Source of the DNA: Cyanodermella asteris
Lineage: Eukaryota > Ascomycota > Lecanoromycetes > Ostropales > Stictidaceae
Assembly: GCA_900618795.1 (NCBI GenBank)
Contig: UYJD01000007.1
Coordinates: 1,192,385-1,256,384, forward strand
Direction: 5' to 3'
DNA: 64,000 bases
Position numbers and translations under genes: made by a program. Each line of letters starts with the position of its first letter. Position 1 is the stretch's first letter. The notes under the pieces are model-generated. The model worked only from the letters and a program-made list of their open reading frames with translations. It did no database searches and was not told the DNA's origin. Shown here piece after piece: positions 1 to 10,009 of this stretch.

Positions 1-369
1 CCCCTTGCCCCCTCCACACGCGAGGCATATTATCGTCAACGTCTCCATCAGTCACGACGCTTGTTTCGTCACAGATTGTGCTATCGATACCGCCGGCCAA
101 CAATAGCATCTGCCGCCGCCGGCTACATATGCACGCCCGCCCTCGTCACGCCTGCTTCACTCGACATACTCCAACAAACGCAATCGCTCTGCCTGGCTCA
201 TCGATCCTGTTTTAATACACGCGCATCTTTGAGCCTGCTCCAACTCAGGACCCGCGCGCGACATTTCCTCAACCCGCTGCACCCCGCCATTCCCCTTCCT
301 GCACCACCCCGCCGGCTTCTTTGGCTTGTTAACAACAACTGACCATCACGGGGTGGATGAGAAAGAGCA
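1..369. other. upstream region and 5' leader of CRZ1
   Basis: No gene is seen here. The stretch is pyrimidine-rich on the + strand, as is common in fungal promoters and 5' leaders. The short open frames have no ATG start or no protein-like composition. It probably holds the CRZ1 core promoter and untranslated leader. Confidence 0.5.
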
Positions 370-2394
370 ATGTCGGGTCACAATAGCAGATCGCGGAGTC
401 CTTCCTCCGGTGCCAACGGGCGCAATCACTCTGCGTCTTTCGGTCAGCAGATGCCACAGCCAGGCATGGATCCCCAGATGTTCAACAACAGCCCCTACCA
501 AGCTGGCGCAAACTTCCAGAGCCGGAATCAATACATGAACCCTCAGTACATGGGTGATATGCAGGATGGCTCAGATTTCAATTCGTCGTATGGCGATCCA
601 TTCAACAAGGGTCTGGGTGTCAATGGTGCAGGTCTAATGGTCGACCCAGCCCTGCAAAATGATGGATCCGTGAATCCCGGCGACATTATGTCTGGCCAGG
701 ATCAGATGAGCCCAACATCCGGTATGAATTCGGGCATCAGCAGCCAGCATCACTCGCCGTCGATGCAATCAGCACAGTTCGCACATGCCTCCCCATCACA
801 CTCAAGACATCAATCGCTTGATCCCTCCAGCGCAGGGTTCGGTCAGGGTCCAGGAAGTGACTGGATGGGTCACAGAAGGTCTCCCTCGCAGCATTCTGAT
901 GTTTCTTCCGCGTCGCATTCCCCCTATCAACAAACTTCAGACACGTTCGATGTAGAAGGTTCGCATTCGCCCATGCTGAACCCAACCATCGGAGACCCGA
1001 GCTTGTACGACCACGGCATTGATATGAATAGATTCACAATTTCTGAAGCTCAGCGGAGAGCGAGTATCAGCGCACAGAACAGCCCATACATCTCGCCAAA
1101 CCTTTTACCAGCAAACGCCCAAAATGGTCTTAGCCCTGATGGTCAGTTCGTTCTCAGCTCCAACGGCGGCCCGCAGGATTACTCCGGACCCGAGATGGGT
1201 CAGGCCGACGCAATGGCTGCACCATCTATTCAGATTGTGGAGGCACCGACACAGAATCCGATGCACATGGGCGAGGGCACCAACAATGATGCCCTCAGTC
1301 CACCGCTCAATAGAGGTCAGTAACCGTGATGCGGTCCTATGGGCTTGACTAACATTTACACAGGACGCTCAGGTAGAAATCGTGCAGTTTCCGATCTTGG
1401 CCCTGCCATAACCCGCCCACTAACGCCAGCTGACCTGCAACCGAATTTGATGCAGCAACCTGCTTTGCTCGATGCAGGGTTGAATCAGCCGCAGAGGCAT
1501 CGTTCTTTATCCCCGTTCGACGCTACTTTCCCAGCGCACTACCGTTCCTCTTCTCCGGGCTCCGCTCGGTCCTCGCGCCGTTCTTCCACTTCTTCTATCA
1601 ATCCCAATCGCGATTATATCCTCGAGCTGGCAGACCCCAACCGACCTGGCGCGTCAGGACCTGGTACAGGCACAAGGGTACAGAAACATCCCGCTACGTT
1701 CCAGTGCAACATGTGTCCAAAGAGGTTCACTCGAGCATACAACCTACGCTCGCACCTTCGAACCCACACCGACGAACGGCCCTTCGTTTGCAGTGTCTGC
1801 GGTAAAGCCTTCGCTCGCCAACACGATCGCAAGCGCCACGAGGGACTGCATTCTGGAGAGAAGAAATTCGTATGCAAGGGTGATTTGGCCAATGGCCAGG
1901 GCCAATGGGGTTGCGGACGAAGATTCGCACGTGCCGATGCCCTGGGCCGTCACTTCCGCTCTGAGGCTGGTCGAGTCTGCATCAAGCCATTGCTGGACGA
2001 AGAGATGGCCGAGAAACGCCGAGCGTATGAACAGCAAGTCCTCGCTGGTGCTGGCATGCCACCAATGGGCCAGCTACCTCCGGGCGGCATGCCGCCGCCT
2101 CCAGGTGTCCTACCTTCGCAAGGATCGGGCGTTGACCTGAGCATGCCAGGTGCAGGCCAACCACAATTTGCACTTCCCCAGGCTATTCTCATGCAGTACC
2201 CGGCCTTGCAAGGGCTACAGTGGGACCAGATGGCCAACGGGCCGCCAGGTATAGAAGACGACGATGGTGGAATCAGCGGACGAAGCAGCTTCGATGCAAG
2301 CACTGGCGCAGACGATTATGATGACGGCTACATCAGTGGTCCTGGTGTAAACTATGGCGGCCAAGCCGGTTGGGTCAGCGATCAAGGCATGTAA
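370..2394 (+). CDS. CRZ1: Calcineurin-responsive C2H2 zinc-finger transcription factor Crz1
   Basis: Likely the transcription factor that calcineurin dephosphorylates when Ca2+ rises, so that it enters the nucleus and turns on ion-stress and cell-wall genes. Two exons, 370-1315 and 1364-2394, give 658 residues. The 48-nt intron starts GTCAGT, has a TGACTAAC branch site and ends ACACAG; joining restores the frame as Gly-Arg-Ser-Gly. The N-terminal half is Ser/Gln/Pro-rich with many SP sites. A PSIQIV stretch at about residue 285 resembles the PxIxIT calcineurin docking motif. Two classical C2H2 fingers lie at about 430-450 (CNMC...HLRTH) and 458-478 (CSVC...HEGLH). A degenerate third finger at about 486-521 (C...CGRRF...H...C) is typical of Crz1. 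The start is the first ATG in this frame. Residues beyond the fingers are Pro/Gly-rich. Family identity is firm; the docking motif is inference. Confidence 0.93.
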
Positions 2395-3086
2395 TACATG
2401 TGACCCCCTCAATGTGGGACACCACCCTGAGATTAAGTTAGCAATGGGCTGATGATCTATTGTGTGAGAGATGAGGTTATGGCATGCATTTTGATTGACC
2501 ACCAACGAACAGCGCGGACATGGCGAACATGACTATTCGGCTTGAACCATTGTTTGGCCAACTTGAGATGTTTTGCGGCCTAGAGACGCACGAACGTCTT
2601 TGGATTTTACTTTCCCTTTTGACTGTGTATAGACTTTTGATACAGTAGCAATGAACAGACACTTTGTTTGACGAAGTATTTGCAGATTACCTCTCTTTAG
2701 ATGGGGAGCGTTGAGGAAGAATTAATCACGCCGCGACTCGGAGATAGGAACCCGATATAGAACTTTGGAGAGCTGGAGCTGTCAAAGCTCGTTCGGGAGC
2801 GGAAACACCCACTTGATTGCTTGTATCTGAGGCGATGTTGACATTGTTCTTGAAGGAAGCATGGATACAACCTTCGTTTGTCTAATTCTCTTCAAGGCTC
2901 AGAACCAACATCAACTCAGGGGATCAGTTTGCGCTTCACTTGCCATTTTCGCCAGAAATCTCTGGAATGAATGCAGATCGTATCTTGTATTACGGTTAAT
3001 CAAAGATGCCTTTGGCAAGGCTTCTGCGCGCGCGCTTTGGCCACCCCCTATTCCATCGTGCCCACTCATTCTCCGCAATCGCCAAA
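2395..3086. other. intergenic region between convergent CRZ1 and secreted-protein genes
   Basis: This is the 3' side of both neighbours. Short open frames on both strands lack protein-like composition or a plausible start. I see no RNA gene or repeat; it probably holds the two 3' untranslated regions. Confidence 0.5.
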
Positions 3087-4118
3087 TCAGTACACTGGAG
3101 CGTTCACGCTCTTGGTGCTGGTTGCAAATGTCGAAGCCGGACAAGAGCAGACCGCCCCACACCCACAGAAGCAAGCACCATTAAAGTATCGGCCATTCGT
3201 ACAGGTCGCTCCAAGGAACGTGCTGAGACTAGCCGTGCTAACAGCACATTGCGACGAATAGCCTTGGGGCGAAAGGCAGAACGTGGCGGTGACAGGCGCC
3301 GGAGTGATCTGATGAGGGGTGGGCTGCGTGAAAGTCGTCGTACCGATAGTGATGATCGTGGGCGTGCTCTCGTCGTCGTTTTTGGTGGTGGTGGTAGTAG
3401 TGGCGTCAGCAGTTGTGATCGGACACTGGGCCGAGTGGCCGTCCTTGAGGCAGAATGTCGCTGTCAAGGGCGTGCTTGTGTTTTGCGGGTGAAAAGGCGG
3501 CACGGTAATGGTCGTGGTCCCAATCGTGATGACGGTTGGCGAGGTCTTTCCTTCTTTGCAGGTGTCCGTCGGCGTAGGTGTCGTGATGGGGCATTCGGCG
3601 GAGTGGCCGTCTTTCAGGCAAAAGGTAGCCGTCAGTGGGGATGTCGTCGGGGTCACACGGTTCAATGGGACGGTGATTGTTGTTCTGCCAAAAGTTATGA
3701 CCGTGGTCGTCTCCGTCTCCTGCGGCGTCACCGGCGTAGTTGGTGTGGTGTTGTACACTTGCGTAACGGTGCTTGTGGTCTTCGGACAGGCGACGATCTT
3801 GCTCTGGCTGTTGTAGCAGCAGGGCACGAAATTGCCGTTATCATCGAAACAGTCAGGCCCACCAATGGGGATTTTTGTCGAAGTAGTCACATGGCTTGAA
3901 GTGGTCGTCGGACAAGCGACGATCTTGCTCTGACTATCGTAGCAACAGCTATGAATGCTCCCGTTCTCATCAAAGCAGTCGGGACCACCAATCGGGATGC
4001 TACTTGTAGCCGCTGTAGTAGTCGTTACTACTGGATTTCCGTAGCCAGGAGCAGGGCTTGTGAAGGCCACAGCTGCCCGGATGGCCATTGCCAAGAAGCT
4101 GAAGGTGGTGGAATGCAT
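3087..4118 (-). CDS. Secreted Thr-rich protein with two classes of Cys-bearing repeats
   Basis: I do not recognise a named family. One exon encodes 343 residues from the ATG at 4118. Residues 1 to about 18 form a signal peptide (MHSTTFSFLAMAIRAAVAF), so export is likely. Then come two 30-residue A repeats starting IPIGGPDCFD and ending SQSKIVACP, each with four Cys (C..CC..C). Three 41-residue B repeats follow, starting with a VITIGTTTITVP-like strand and containing TATFCLKDGHSAxCP with two Cys each. The linkers are Thr/Ser/Pro-rich and look O-glycosylated. The last 40 residues hold six closely spaced Cys (TCTNGRYFNGACFCGCG, then VCSCP). No GPI signal or transmembrane segment follows. A cell-wall protein, adhesin or effector-like role is inference. 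A TATA-like and a CCAAT-like motif lie upstream. Confidence 0.8.
   Translation of the reverse strand: MHSTTFSFLAMAIRAAVAFTSPAPGYGNPVVTTTTAATSSIPIGGPDCFDENGSIHSCCYDSQSKIVACPTTTSSHVTTSTKIPIGGPDCFDDNGNFVPCCYNSQSKIVACPKTTSTVTQVYNTTPTTPVTPQETETTTVITFGRTTITVPLNRVTPTTSPLTATFCLKDGHSAECPITTPTPTDTCKEGKTSPTVITIGTTTITVPPFHPQNTSTPLTATFCLKDGHSAQCPITTADATTTTTTKNDDESTPTIITIGTTTFTQPTPHQITPAPVTATFCLSPQGYSSQCAVSTASLSTFLGATCTNGRYFNGACFCGCGAVCSCPASTFATSTKSVNAPVY
3234..3701 (-). repeat. three B-type protein repeats in the secreted protein gene
   Basis: Copies at 3579-3701, 3411-3533 and 3234-3356 each span 41 residues, with 15- and 18-residue linkers. Copies 1 and 2 share TATFCLKDGHSA and a CPITT end. Copy 3 is more diverged (FCLSPQGYSSQC) but keeps both Cys and the IITIGTTTFT strand. 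The order of divergence suggests an older duplication followed by a recent one. Confidence 0.85.
3783..3998 (-). repeat. two A-type protein repeats in the secreted protein gene
   Basis: Copies at 3909-3998 and 3783-3872 encode 30 residues each, separated by a 12-residue Thr/Ser linker. Both begin IPIGGPDCFD and end SQSKIVACP; changes sit mainly in the middle (ENGSIHS versus DNGNFVP). All four Cys are kept, which suggests selection on the fold. Confidence 0.85.
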
Positions 4119-4238
4119 GTTGAATTGCCCTGTCAATCGGATAGATAGTCAAGAAAAAGCGTGTGTAATGAAGGAAATGTGTTTAAGGTAGTGATGTTCT
4201 GAAGAGTCAAGATCGAAAAGAGCAGATGATCAGATCGA

Positions 4239-4292
4239 CTTATATGCACAAATGTCCAGTAAGTCCAAGACGAAGCACATTATAGTGATTGG
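4239..4292 (-). promoter_or_regulatory. putative TATA-like and CCAAT-like promoter elements of the secreted protein gene
   Basis: On the minus strand, TATAAG lies at 4244-4239, about 121 nt before the ATG at 4118. A CCAAT pentamer lies at 4292-4288, about 45 nt further upstream. Their order and spacing fit a TATA-driven, regulated fungal promoter. The assignment rests on motif match only. Confidence 0.4.
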
Positions 4293-6002
4293 CGTCCCTG
4301 CGAGTACTCACGGCGATGCCGCTGCTCAGCCTTCTGGAAAGGTTGCATCTAGTAATGCTAGTCTGCTTGAACGGGATGGCGGAGGGACATGGCGGGGGGT
4401 GTAGCTCGATGCGAACTAACGATAGGGCCAATGAGCAAATTGAGACAGGCGAAACACGGTCAGACGTTCACCGAAACGGTGAAAAAGACGAGCAAATGAA
4501 GACCGGGGTGACATGAATTGCAATCGACACTCTGTTCGTTCAAAACATGGTGCAGCAGCTGTGAGGAGATCCGGTAGCCTATGCATCACTCACACAGATC
4601 GCATGTCCCCTGGCCGAACGGATGGCGTATCTGCGAGGCCCTCGACCAGATTTGGGCGGACTCAATTAGATATGTGTGCACTGTTGGACGCTTTACATTG
4701 GTAGTACGTATCCTGATCAAAACTGTCATTGTTGAGTTCGTCCGCAGTCAAGCCACCGCCCGGCCCACACGCTGACTGCCACAAAATCTGCATGTTCATG
4801 TGGCTAGACCAGATCGATGCTCGCAACGAAATTTGCACGCGAGCTTCGCCACACACAGTAGCTTGGTAGCAGCCACGACGTTGGGTCTGACACGCGTAGG
4901 GCCGAACTCATGGTTCCTCAGGTCTGCGAGATGACTTGCTGTCAGGCTTGGCGTCCGCTGAACGCTGTTGATTGGTCATCATAAGAGGCCGTCACACCTC
5001 GTGTTCGAGTTGATGACCTGCCCAGATTCTCAGCCTCTCTGCTAGCTCGATTTGTCCATTACGAAACGTCCGACTGTCTAAAAGTTGGTGTCCGCTTCGC
5101 CGGATCATTCTGGTGGTCGTTCATTACTCGAGCCAGCTTCGCTTTCCCGCTTCCCGATAGCTACTTGCGAGACCGAAATAACTTTCAAAGGCCGGTAGAA
5201 CGAAGTCTCTGCGCAGCCTGCTTTGTTATTTGATTGTCTACTTGGGCGATGAGCAAAGTACTTCGCAGGATACTTGATTAGGTACTGTACGAGGTATTTG
5301 AACAGCTACATTACCAGGTACTTGGCTGCAAACTCGACTGGCTCCTCGGCTGGGTACTTGGCTAAGTAGCTAGCTGCTTACGTTCTTGGGTACTCTATCA
5401 CACATCCGAACAGGAACGGGCAAAAAGTTCTTTCGTTCCCCTTTGTAGATGCTGGACATGACCCCGATCTATCCCGGCGTCACGTGAAATGCCGCCAGGC
5501 CAAAGATATGCTGACCCATCACATAATTCCACGATCGTACCGGTTGGTAGTGAGGCGGCGGGAACCAGGAGACGAAGAGAAACGCGAGCCTGATAATGGC
5601 TCGTCGCTAAGTGAACCTGATGGGACATACTTACTTACGGCGGGAGCAAGATCGGAGGGTCGAGGCAAGGGCTGAAACTTGATCGAGGGTAATTTTGGGG
5701 AAGAAATACGACGAACATCCGCCGACGGAGATGATGGGAGCTGGGAAATCTGAGATGAGGTAGACGAGGATGACGAAGTTCATCGGGGACTCGGGATAGG
5801 AGCGAGCGGCTCGTGGTACTGGTGGGTTTCGATCTAGCTGCGAGGGATTTCTATCACGATCTATTTTCTAGACTCATATATGTTAGACCAGGCTCTGAGA
5901 GTAAAGGCCAACAATGCGATCTACATAGGCATGCGATTCATGCCACCGTTCCCAACAAACCGGTCTAAATCTAGCCTTTTCTCTGTCGTTTCGTGGGGTG
6001 TT
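4293..6002. other. long intergenic region without a recognised gene
   Basis: About 1.7 kb between the promoter of the secreted protein gene and the 3' end of the PHD protein gene. No open frame here is protein-like. A degenerate GGTACTTGGCT-type repeat tract lies at 5245-5400 and is described separately. The remainder shows nothing I can name. Confidence 0.5.
5245..5400. repeat. degenerate TACTTGGCT/GGTACTTG repeat tract
   Basis: Imperfect units of about 16-22 nt recur: AGTACTTCGCAGG, GATACTTGATTAGG, GGTACTTGGCTGC, GGGTACTTGGCTAAG, then TAGCTAGCTGC. Units share TACTT followed by GG or GCT. This looks like an old, decayed minisatellite. A related GCTAG-rich tract occurs at 46083-46205. Confidence 0.6.
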
Positions 6003-8820
6003 CTAATTGTTGCCAACAGGAAAAGTTGGTTTTGTGGTATCCTTTTGTATGCGACCACGTTGCGACCGCTTATCCATCTCTTTGAAGCTGAGACGTTTTG
6101 CAGTGCCAAACAAGGTGGGATAAGCTTCCTGAGGAGCCCCCAGAATCTTGTTGAATTTCGTGAGCGCATTCGAGTCCATCCGTGAAGCTTGCTTAGCACC
6201 AGGTACCACAGGAACTTGGTCAGATGTGATCAGGCTCGGTCGAGTTTTTACTTCTATGGTCGATTCGCAATCATCATCGTCGACGTCAGTATCGTTGAGA
6301 CAATGGTCGCTTCGAGTTTGAACTTGCGTCCGTGCCGGACGTCGTCGTCGCTGTGTTAGGCCTGCGATGAGGGAGTCTCCCGGGTCGCTCGCTGCGTCGT
6401 CATAAAAGTCGACTCCGGAGTCCGGCTTATGAACGAATCCAGCATTGTCAGTTTCGTCTCCCGATGTATCAGACTTGCTATCACTATCCAAGCGGATCCG
6501 GGGCACATGCACCTCAATATGGAATTTGTTTTTTGGTTTCACCCTTGCCGCACCTTGAGATTTCTTCTTGACCGTATGCGCTTTGCCCCGGATATCCTGC
6601 TCAGCACGGGTTTTTCCCCACTGCCAGAGCATAGACGACGAAGAGCGATTGATGACTAGGGGCATTGCTCTGACTGTTGTTGATGGTAGGTCCAAATTTT
6701 GGCCGAAGATCGTGTCCAATATGTTCTCACCAGCATCGGCTGAGGCTTTACCAACAAGCCCCGTTTGTGAATCAGGAGTATTTGCCAGCATTGCTTCATC
6801 AGCTTGCATTTCTGGAATCAGAGGCGCATTATGCGCTGCCGGGGTTGTTGCGACGTCTCGCAGCTTGAGAAGCGCGACTTCTCGCTTCAAGGCCGCGACT
6901 TGCTCTTTGGCGTCGTCAAGTCTGCTCCGTAGACTCGTAGTTCCGCTCGGAGCGGACGACTTGCTTCTCGCCTCCAGAAGGTCTGTCCGCAACAGTTCAG
7001 ACGTGTTTTTATGCTCCATTATCTCGATTGCGAACTTGTTGCCTTCCTTCCTTGCTTTCTCCTTGGTGGCATGAATGATCTTGTCTTTCCTTTTCGATTC
7101 GTTTTCAAGTAAGCGCTTATCAGACTGCAGGTGTGCAATTTGTGCAAGACTTTCATCGAGCTGTTTTGTCATGACGCGCAGATCTTGATTTAGCTTCACT
7201 ACGACATCATCCCTGCTCAGAGACTGGAGAGCTCTAATTACATCTCGGCGGTCTTCCTGAGTTTTTGCGTCTTGGTCAGAAGGACATAAACTGAACTTCC
7301 GGTGATGTTCGGGACGCATGGATAGAGACGACTGATTAGAGGGTGCAATAGAAGGAGCTTGAGAAGCATGACCCATGCCGGGTCCTGTCGACTCTTCGAT
7401 CGGATGACACCTTTCTTCTGGTCTAGCATTGCCACCGCTTAGTTCACAGAGATGAAGAGACTGAGTTGGAGTCCGCGGTAGCGGTGTGTTCAAGATATCA
7501 CTGCGCCAAGCTTTCCATTCGTCTTCATGATTGGTGGACTTCTCAACGCTGTTCAGTACGGGCATAGAGTCGTCAGGTGATGATCTTGCCAGAGATTCTT
7601 CGGCAGAAGGTGTGTTGAGGGGAACCGGCTGGGGCGCCATTGGTTGAATCTGTCTATTGTGCAAGTCACTATCACCTTGCAGCTGATTCCCAGCTGTCTC
7701 GAGCTCTTGCATATCATCTGAGGAAGCGCCTTGGTCCATTCTGTCAAAAATATGAGAGACTTTGCCGGCAACGGAGTTGCCTTTACGACTCTTGACTGAG
7801 TTGCCTCGCTGCTCCTCTGTCGGTTGCTCACTGCTCAACTGTGGATCTGCTGCTTGTGCCCACCTCATACTCGGGTCAACACTCGGATTCTTAAGTTGTG
7901 GCGCAGAATCCTGCTTTGCTCCATCTGTTTCAGAGGCTATTTGGCCAGGACGTGCTTGACACTCCTGAAGCATCGCAGCTGCATTCCGTATCTTTGGCAT
8001 GTCAACCGTGACCTGTGACAGCGTGATTGCATCTTCATCGCCGGCCTCGTCGGATGTCAGGGTAGCTTCATGTAACAGCCTGAGCGTCTGTCCTTGGCTT
8101 AGGCGCCTCTCTTCTGGTGCAATGCGTCCTCGCTTCGCCTTAATTTGCTCTGAATATGTGCCGAACGCGGCCGATAGGCCTCTCTTCAAATCCATTGAAC
8201 ATGCTCGGCTTGGAGGAGGGGAGGGCTCGACAGTCTGACTGCTTATAACTTTGAAACAAGTGCTGTCTTGGTGGGCTTCTGCTATGGCTTGAGTGCCGGG
8301 CTCGATCCCCGGTATCCGATCCTGTTTGTTGAGTGTCATCTTCGACGAGGCTGAGGTTGCTGGAGAGGAACGAGATGTACGTGACAGGGCTAGATCTAGC
8401 GAAGAGTGTCGAAATTCCTTCTTCAGGGGTGTTGTCTGACGCCCAGCCAAACTTGGCAGGTGACCAGGCAACAGGCTGCTACAGGAACCGCATATCCAAT
8501 CCGTCACCGAGCTAGCACTATACACAAGTCAACAATCAGTCTTCTGTTTGTAAGTCCAGCTCCAGCAGAAGTAAAGTGGAAGGTATCACGCACCCAGAGT
8601 GCAAGTCTCGATCCCGCTTCTGGCAAGGACCATGGACACCATTATTTCCACAAGCTTTGCAGACGATCAAGGGCGGCGCAAATCGTCCGGCTCGTGGTAA
8701 TTTGCATTTGCAGCAGAGCATCTCGGATCCAGCTGACGCAGAGACGGAAGTTTGATATGAGAACGCCCGGTGATTGCTTTGCAAACCGGACGAGGCTGGC
8801 GTGCCCTTCTCCCTCACCAT
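6003..8820 (-). CDS. PHD-finger and coiled-coil protein, probably nuclear
   Basis: No named orthologue is recognised. Exons 8820-8594 and 8517-6003 give 913 residues. The 76-nt intron starts GTGCGT, ends TATAG and restores the frame at a Gly codon. Joining the exons completes a PHD-type Cys4-His-Cys3 zinc site: C36-x2-C39, C54-x2-C57, H63-x2-C66 and C85-x2-C88, with the expected Trp two residues before the last pair (WICGSC). Residues 90-500 are Ser/Glu-rich and probably disordered. A strong heptad coiled coil covers about 510-628 (KLNQDLRVM, LDESLAQIAHLQ, LKREVALLKL). The C-terminal third is acidic with basic patches (QRRRRPAR, PKNKFH). A chromatin or chromosome role is inference from the PHD finger. 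The start is the first ATG in exon 1; an upstream exon cannot be ruled out. Confidence 0.8.
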
Positions 8821-10009
8821 GATGATCTGCACAGAAGCGTCTTGGTATGCCCTCTGATTAAGAGGAACGGGCCCTAATTTTGCCTTGCGAGATCGTCAAT
8901 TAGGCATTGAAGAATTCTGTTGCATCTATTTCAGCTCTGCAATAACCCTCGGGAGCGATATCACGCGGATCTGTAGTCTTAGGGGCTTTCGTCGGTTCGC
9001 AGTGAGCATATGCTAAATCGGCGGTGAATGATGTGGTCTAGATTTGGTTGGTCCGACTGAAGACCGCAGAGCAGCCAGCTAGAAACGCGCAAATGCAGGA
9101 GTTCGACAAGTTCTCTGCGCAAGAAAATGATCCTGAATTAATGGCATAAGCGACTTGTAATCATAGAACTGTGTTGTGGCGCTTGAGGCATGAAATTCGA
9201 CCTGATAGAAATGGTCAGCTTTTACCCCTAGTATCATTATAAGTGACGGCAGTGAGGCAGCTTTTCGAGACACCGAGTCAGATCTTTTCAGTTTTGTGTC
9301 ATCCCCATCGTACACTTTGGCTTCTGGGGCTTCAACATGAATCCTTTGGTTGTTGTCGGCTGCCGTTGGCTGTGGTCCATGAACTCAAAAACCACTGTTC
9401 CATGAAGCCGAACCTTGATGTACAGAAGTGAATTGCCCATACTTCACCGAGAACGTCGAAGCAAGCTGTCGTTCTGTTGATCTGGACATTGCACATGCTT
9501 TGATTGATCATAGGGAGGAATGTCTTGAGGATTCGCGCTGAAACCGCCCTCAGCCCTGACACGTCGGACCTTTTACCAGAGAATCATCACGTGGAGTTAA
9601 TGACTGCCTACACGCCTAGGAAAGAGCCACTGACCTTTTCCGGGAGTGCGATGCCAGATACTTGATGACCTACCTACCTAAGTAGGTCTACCAATATTAC
9701 TAGACGTACCTGCAACACTACTCATATCAGTAGGTCGGTATGTAGCTCTACCACCATCCGCATCTACACCCGCAGAGGTGCTCATAGAAGTAGCGTTTAA
9801 AGGAGGTAATTAAGTACCTATGTGCGTAACTATTTCTGTGGTTCGTGCAAGCAAGGCAGCCAAGACGTCAGTGATCAGCGGCTCAGGCTGCCACTATCGC
9901 CGCCAATTGCCGCTGTTTGCGCCCCTCAATAATATCGACTCCACAAATTATATTCCCTTTCTGGATAGCCAGAGAATAGCATCCCGTCACTCCACGATCA
10001 ACCGTGCGC
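8821..10009. other. divergent promoter region between the PHD protein and Cex1-like genes
   Basis: About 1.2 kb of shared upstream DNA. I see no coding frame with protein-like composition. A cluster of TACCTA/TAGGTA motifs lies at 9660-9825 and is listed separately. Confidence 0.5.
9660..9825. repeat. cluster of TACCTA/TAGGTA motifs, partly palindromic
   Basis: The core at 9667-9690 reads ACCTACCTACCTAAGTAGGT, so CCTA repeats run into their inverted copy. Further ACTAGACGTACCT, CAGTAGGTCGGTATGTAG and AAGTACCTATG pieces follow over 150 nt. It lies 190-350 nt upstream of the Cex1-like start codon. Similar motifs occur at about 14527-14556 and 20139-20275. Confidence 0.6.
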
